This document shows, in pieces, positions 60,487 through 64,000 of a DNA stretch of 64,000 bases. Both the position numbers and the translations under genes were made by a program. Origin of the DNA: Acidobacteria bacterium Mor1 (GTDB taxonomy: Bacteria > Acidobacteriota > Polarisedimenticolia > Polarisedimenticolales > Polarisedimenticolaceae); assembly GCA_001664505.1 (NCBI GenBank), contig CP011806.1, forward strand, positions 1,579,528-1,643,527, written 5' to 3'. Numbering within the stretch: the stretch's first letter is position 1; every line of letters begins with the position of its first letter. The notes below the pieces were generated by a model. It was given only the letters and a program-made list of their open reading frames with translations, was not told where the DNA came from and did no database searches.

Positions 60487-61722
60487 TCAGGGACGGCCGA
60501 CCGCGGCGCCGGTGTAAGAGAGCCAGGACTCGCTGCACTGATCCGATGCGCGGGGCTTCCAGCCCCGCATACGGGAGTCGAGCCAGCGCACCTGGGCATC
60601 CCGGCCGAGGTCCTTGCGCGCGCCGGTCCCCGGCGCCGCCACGAAGAACCGCACCGGGCCGGCGGCCGCGTCGATCACACCGGCCAACGCCACCACGCCG
60701 CCGTCGGTCTTGACCAACGTTCCGGTCTTGCCGGTCAGGCTGCCGGCGGGAAATGCCAGCCCCGGATAGTTGCGCAGGGTGGTCCTGCCGCAGCCGATCA
60801 CCGGCAGCAGATCCCCCAGCGTCAGCTCCGCCTTCGTCGCGGCCTCTTCGAGTTCCTTCAGCAGCCGAATCACCTGACGGGGCGTCATGCGGTTCCGGTC
60901 GAGCCCCGACAGCGACGCGAAGCTAGGCTCCTCACCCGCCCAGCGTTTGCGGAAGTAGGCGGTCATCGCCTCGGCATCGCCGAGATGATGTCCCAGCCGC
61001 TCGATATCGTTGTTGGAGTAGTCGTTGAATCGCTTGAGCATCCGCTTGAGCGGATTGGAGCGATGTTCGACCAGCGGCGCCACCTCGAGCCCTTCGGGAG
61101 GCAGGCCGGCGACCGCGCCCACCGGCAGCTCCAGGAACTGCACCTGCTCGGGCCGCTCCTTGCGCAGCGCCTCCATCGCCCGGCGCATGCCCTTACTCCA
61201 CTCCGCCGGTTGCCACGCCTTGGACAGACGCGCGGCCATCTTCTCCGCCCGGGCCTGCGGGTCCTCCAGGGTGCCCTCGGAGCCCCCCTCCCAGCCGATC
61301 CAGAAGGCATCGTCAACATAGAGGGTGCCCTCGACCCGCCGGACCCCCGCCCGGCGAAGTTCGGCGACGACCAGCTGGGCGTTTTCCAGGTGAAAGTCCG
61401 GATCGCCTCCGCCGAGAACCACCAGATCCCCCCGGACCACTCCTTGCTCCAACGGACCGCTCGTGGCGAACCGGGTCGTGAAGCGATGCTCGGCGCCCAG
61501 TTCCTCCAGGGCCCACAGGCTCGTGGCCAGCTTGACCACCGAGGCGGGGTTCATCAGGCGGTCGGCGTGACGGGAATCTTCCCGGTCGCCCTGTTGCCAG
61601 TGCCAGACCAGCTCGACCGATCTGGAGGACGCGGCCGGAGCGGCTGCCGAGGAAAGAGCGGCAACGGCGAAAAGGATCGGCAGGAGGCGGCGAACGCGGC
61701 GGCGAGGGGTGCGATCGAACAT
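60487..61722 (-). CDS. dacB: D-alanyl-D-alanine carboxypeptidase/endopeptidase (PBP4, S13 family)
   Basis: The 411-residue periplasmic enzyme trims peptidoglycan peptides. It has a signal sequence (about 12-33). Penicillin-binding motifs are SVVK (Ser61-Lys64), SNN (236-238) and KTG (332-334), and LSGLDRNRMTPRQVIRLL is the S13 hallmark. The insert between motifs 1 and 2 is the S13 type. It is divergent from the small membrane protein gene. Confidence 0.92.
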   Translation of the reverse strand: MFDRTPRRRVRRLLPILFAVAALSSAAAPAASSRSVELVWHWQQGDREDSRHADRLMNPASVVKLATSLWALEELGAEHRFTTRFATSGPLEQGVVRGDLVVLGGGDPDFHLENAQLVVAELRRAGVRRVEGTLYVDDAFWIGWEGGSEGTLEDPQARAEKMAARLSKAWQPAEWSKGMRRAMEALRKERPEQVQFLELPVGAVAGLPPEGLEVAPLVEHRSNPLKRMLKRFNDYSNNDIERLGHHLGDAEAMTAYFRKRWAGEEPSFASLSGLDRNRMTPRQVIRLLKELEEAATKAELTLGDLLPVIGCGRTTLRNYPGLAFPAGSLTGKTGTLVKTDGGVVALAGVIDAAAGPVRFFVAAPGTGARKDLGRDAQVRWLDSRMRGWKPRASDQCSESWLSYTGAAVGRP

Positions 61723-61810
61723 GGCTTCGAGATTACCAGCGTCCGGCCGGTCGCGCTTCTCATCTCCTGGCGATGCATCCCCCGAACCGGGCAGATTCGG
61801 GGCCAGTGGC

Positions 61811-61816
61811 TATACT
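61811..61816 (+). promoter_or_regulatory. -10 element TATACT before the small membrane protein gene
   Basis: TATACT lies 41 bases before ATG 61858. No clear -35 box is visible. Confidence 0.35.
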
Positions 61817-61857
61817 CCTGGTTCACCCGGACTGCCGTCCGCTAGCGAGGGCCCGAG

Positions 61858-62397
61858 ATGAAGCTGTTCGTACCGATCCTTTTCGCGATCCTGACCGCTT
61901 GCTGCTGGGGGCTCTACGGGCCGACCATCGGCAATGCCCAGACGCGCATGCCTCCCCCGGACGGCTGGTCGCCGTTCAAACCCTACGTCTTCATCGGCAT
62001 CGCCTACCTGGTGCTGGCCATCGGCGGCGGACTGCTCGCGATGTGGTTCAAGGGGGACAGCTTCAGCTACAGCGGCGAGCACTTCATCCCGGGCAAGTGG
62101 GGCTTCCTCGCCGGCAGCCTCGGCGCCCTCGGCGCGCTGTTCCTGACCACCGCGATGATGACCAGCAAGGGCAACGCGTTGCTGGTCATGCCGATCGTGT
62201 TCGGCGGCGCGGTATCGGTCACGGCACTGTTCTCGGCGTGGCGGCTTGCCGGCAAGACCGAGATCAAGCCGCTGATGTGGGTCGGAATGGCGTTGGTGGC
62301 GCTCGGTGTGGTGCTGGTCGCCAACAACACGCCCCACGCGCACCCTCCGGCGAAGCCGGCGGGCCAGGCGGGCTCGGCGTCAGACGGCGGGCACTAG
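61858..62397 (+). CDS. Small four-helix membrane protein, EamA/DMT-like
   Basis: The 179-residue protein has four to five hydrophobic segments and CCWGLYGP near the N-terminus, which recalls EamA/DMT-type half transporters. The C-terminus is a His/Pro/Ala tail (PHAHPPAKPAG). It could be a half-size transporter working as a dimer. Substrate unknown. Confidence 0.65.
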   Translation: MKLFVPILFAILTACCWGLYGPTIGNAQTRMPPPDGWSPFKPYVFIGIAYLVLAIGGGLLAMWFKGDSFSYSGEHFIPGKWGFLAGSLGALGALFLTTAMMTSKGNALLVMPIVFGGAVSVTALFSAWRLAGKTEIKPLMWVGMALVALGVVLVANNTPHAHPPAKPAGQAGSASDGGH

Positions 62398-62405
62398 CCC
62401 TCGAT

Positions 62406-63182
62406 TCAGCGGACCCGGTAGAGCAGCTGCCGGGTGCCGTCGCCGGTGGTCAACATCAGCTTGCCCGGCTCGGTGTAATAGCGGGCAAAGGGCACCCAGG
62501 GTTGATCCGCCGTGCCGCGGATGTGGATCACCTGGCCTTCGGCCTTCCACAGCCCCCTCTCCTCGACGCCGCCACTGCCCGTGTCGCCGCCCCAGCCGGC
62601 GCCCCCCCCGGCCACCCGGGAGCCTCCGAGGACAAAGCGACCGTCGGCGGTCAGCTCGAGGTAGGACTCGGTAGCCAGGGAAGCGTCGCCGCTGGTCATC
62701 GAGTCGGACATACGCCACAGCCCGACCAACTGCTGCGGCACACTCCCCGCGTTCCCAGCGGTGCCGGTGGCGCCGCCGCCGGACCCCGGCGCACCGGCTC
62801 GGAAGACCAACGGGATGTAGTTCTTCTCTCCACTCATCGGGTTGGTTCCGACCAACACCAACCGCAGCCCTTCCTTGTTGCGGGATACCTCGAAGGGGAT
62901 CTGACCGCCGGCCTGGGGATCGACCAGCACACCGGCGGCACGGCCGTCGGTCACGCTGCCGGTGACCATGTAGCGATAGCCCTGGGCGTCGATTTCCCCG
63001 GAAAGGAAGCCGTCGGCGGAATGCTCGAGGGTCAGGGTCGCGGGCACTCCCTGGAGCTCACCGTGCCAGGTTCCCGAGAGGTTGCCTGCCGCCGCCGCGG
63101 ACGTCGCCGCGAGCGCAACGATGACGACGAGGGCAGCCCGGATCGCCGAGTGGTGAGACATCGAGGGTCGTCGTTCGGTCAT
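62406..63182 (-). CDS. Secreted lipocalin-like protein of unknown function
   Basis: ATG 63182 with GGAGG four bases upstream gives 258 residues. A signal peptide (hydrophobic about 14-31, SAAAA-GN) precedes a beta-rich N-terminal domain (GTWHGELQGVPATLTLEH) with a Gly/Ser linker in the middle (AGAPGSGGGATGTAGNAG). A second beta domain (LVGLWRMSDSM, YLELTADGRFVLGG) follows. Two barrels joined by a linker resemble cell-envelope binding proteins. It converges with the small membrane protein, eight bases apart. Confidence 0.65.
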   Translation of the reverse strand: MTERRPSMSHHSAIRAALVVIVALAATSAAAAGNLSGTWHGELQGVPATLTLEHSADGFLSGEIDAQGYRYMVTGSVTDGRAAGVLVDPQAGGQIPFEVSRNKEGLRLVLVGTNPMSGEKNYIPLVFRAGAPGSGGGATGTAGNAGSVPQQLVGLWRMSDSMTSGDASLATESYLELTADGRFVLGGSRVAGGGAGWGGDTGSGGVEERGLWKAEGQVIHIRGTADQPWVPFARYYTEPGKLMLTTGDGTRQLLYRVR

Positions 63183-63311
63183 GGTTCCTCCGCGCCGCTT
63201 GCCTGCGGTGACACAGGAGGGACGCCGCCGACCAGCATAGGTCCTCACCGGTAGCCGGTCCAACCGGGATTTCGATGCTAGGCTCAGGCCAATCAATCCC
63301 GGAGGAGTTCG

Positions 63312-64000
63312 ATGCGCAAACTGCTCATGAGCCTGCTGTTGGCCCTGCTGGCGACCCCGGGAATCCCGGCCCAGAGCGATGCCGACGCCTCACCCGGCGA
63401 CCGTCCCCCGCGGGATTCGGAGATCGTCGAGGAAACCGGGAGCTCCCTGCTGCAGCTTGACGTCACCGTCGACGGGCCGGAGGAGTTGATCAAGGGGCTG
63501 ACCAGCGGCGACTTCATCCTGAGCATCGCCGGCCGGCCGATTCATGAGTTCACCGTGGACCGCTTTTGCGCCGACCCCGCCGCCGCGCGGCGGGCGGCGG
63601 CCGCGACACAGGATCCGGAAGCATCGACGCCGAACGCCGAAATACCCGTCGCCAAACCGAGCTACGTCTTTTTCTTCGAGCAGGGATTGACCACCATGCG
63701 CGGCCGGCAGCAGGGGTACCACGTCGCCTCGGACATGATCGACGCCCTGATCGGTGACGGCGCCCGGGTCTCCATCGTCTCCAGCGGAAAGCGCTTCAAG
63801 AAGTTCGGCGAGTTCACCGACGACCCGATCAAAGCAAGGCAGGCGCTGGAGGCGATGATGGATGACCATCGCCACTGGGATCCCTACCTGGCCGAGGAGC
63901 GCGCGCGGCAGGGCCGGGTCAAGAGCACCCCCTGCCCGATGAAGCTCAGCCTGGCCAGCATGTACGCCCGGGAAGAGCAGGCGCGGGTCGAGCGGGGAGC
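63312..64000 (+). CDS. VWFA-related acidobacterial domain protein, 3' end missing
   Basis: ATG 63312 with GGAGGAG seven bases upstream opens a frame that runs off the right edge, so at least 229 residues are missing their C-terminus. It has a signal peptide (about 1-20, PAQS). LLQLDVTVDGPEELIKGLTSGDFILSIAGRPI and YVFFFEQGLTTMRGRQ match the VWFA-related domain specific to Acidobacteriota and relatives. Function unknown. It is a taxonomic pointer. Confidence 0.85.
   Translation, partial: MRKLLMSLLLALLATPGIPAQSDADASPGDRPPRDSEIVEETGSSLLQLDVTVDGPEELIKGLTSGDFILSIAGRPIHEFTVDRFCADPAAARRAAAATQDPEASTPNAEIPVAKPSYVFFFEQGLTTMRGRQQGYHVASDMIDALIGDGARVSIVSSGKRFKKFGEFTDDPIKARQALEAMMDDHRHWDPYLAEERARQGRVKSTPCPMKLSLASMYAREEQARVERG

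Noticed and set aside
1-64000. CRISPR arrays, insertion sequences, prophage genes
   Set aside because: No regularly spaced repeats, no transposase or phage structural genes were seen on either strand.

Overview
The window is compact, high-GC bacterial DNA with about 55 protein genes, no tRNA or rRNA, no CRISPR array, no transposase, and no intergenic gap above about 215 bases. The gene families point to Acidobacteriota (a Thermoanaerobaculia- or Polarisedimenticolia-like lineage): a VWFA-related protein of the acidobacterial type at the right edge, a CRTAC1-type FG-GAP protein, Tricorn-like S41 and S9 peptidases, an ECF sigma divergent from a TPR Ser/Thr kinase, and very large secreted repeat proteins. 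Many starts are TTG or GTG. This is inference from gene content; no marker rRNA is present.

Layout. 1-9.3 kb: Tricorn-like protease (cut by the left edge), an EreA/ChaN-like secreted protein, valS on the opposite strand, and an M28 peptidase coupled to an EEP hydrolase. 9.4-13.75 kb: a POT peptide transporter, then wecB overlapping a polysaccharide deacetylase. 13.8-17.3 kb, minus strand: a Fur/Zur regulator, a ZnuA lipoprotein, a LolD-like ATPase, a FtsX/MacB-like permease with a His-rich loop, and a DUF3299 protein. 17.4-19.9 kb: mscS with a strong terminator, and two membrane proteins. 19.9-23.7 kb: an accessory block of six small genes (secreted unknown, immunity-like proteins, a short antitoxin-like protein, a macrodomain hydrolase). 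23.7-29.4 kb, minus strand: a tight five-gene operon of an SO_0444-type Cu/Zn efflux permease fused to an HflK-like SPFH domain, HflC, HflK, ZnuC and ZnuB. 29.6-36.3 kb: spondin-like protein, ECF sigma and anti-sigma, secreted proteins, an alpha/beta hydrolase, an outer-membrane barrel and a Trm112-like protein. 36.3-48.7 kb: S9 peptidase and Ni/Co transporter, two divergent giant secreted proteins, the Ser/Thr kinase and its divergent ECF sigma. 49.4-53.2 kb: a VWA protein, histidine kinase and response regulator operon. 53.3-64 kb: a SUKH protein, a divergent MFS transporter and HTH regulator, the CRTAC1-like protein, a HExxH protein, a DacB-type carboxypeptidase and small membrane or secreted proteins.

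The most interesting system is the zinc locus. The binding protein and regulator (ZnuA, Zur) and the ABC membrane machinery (ZnuB, ZnuC) lie in two same-strand operons separated by the accessory block. The ZnuBC operon begins with a fusion of a predicted metal exporter to an SPFH scaffold domain and also carries both HflK and HflC. This suggests a membrane microdomain in which zinc uptake and efflux are co-organised. Function here is inferred from families and gene order, not shown.

Regulatory sites visible by eye include a near-palindromic box upstream of zur, tandem 11-mers upstream of the two-component operon, overlapping divergent promoters with an inverted repeat at the MFS/HTH pair, a 26-base element shared by two divergent intergenic regions, and at least two probable leaderless promoters.
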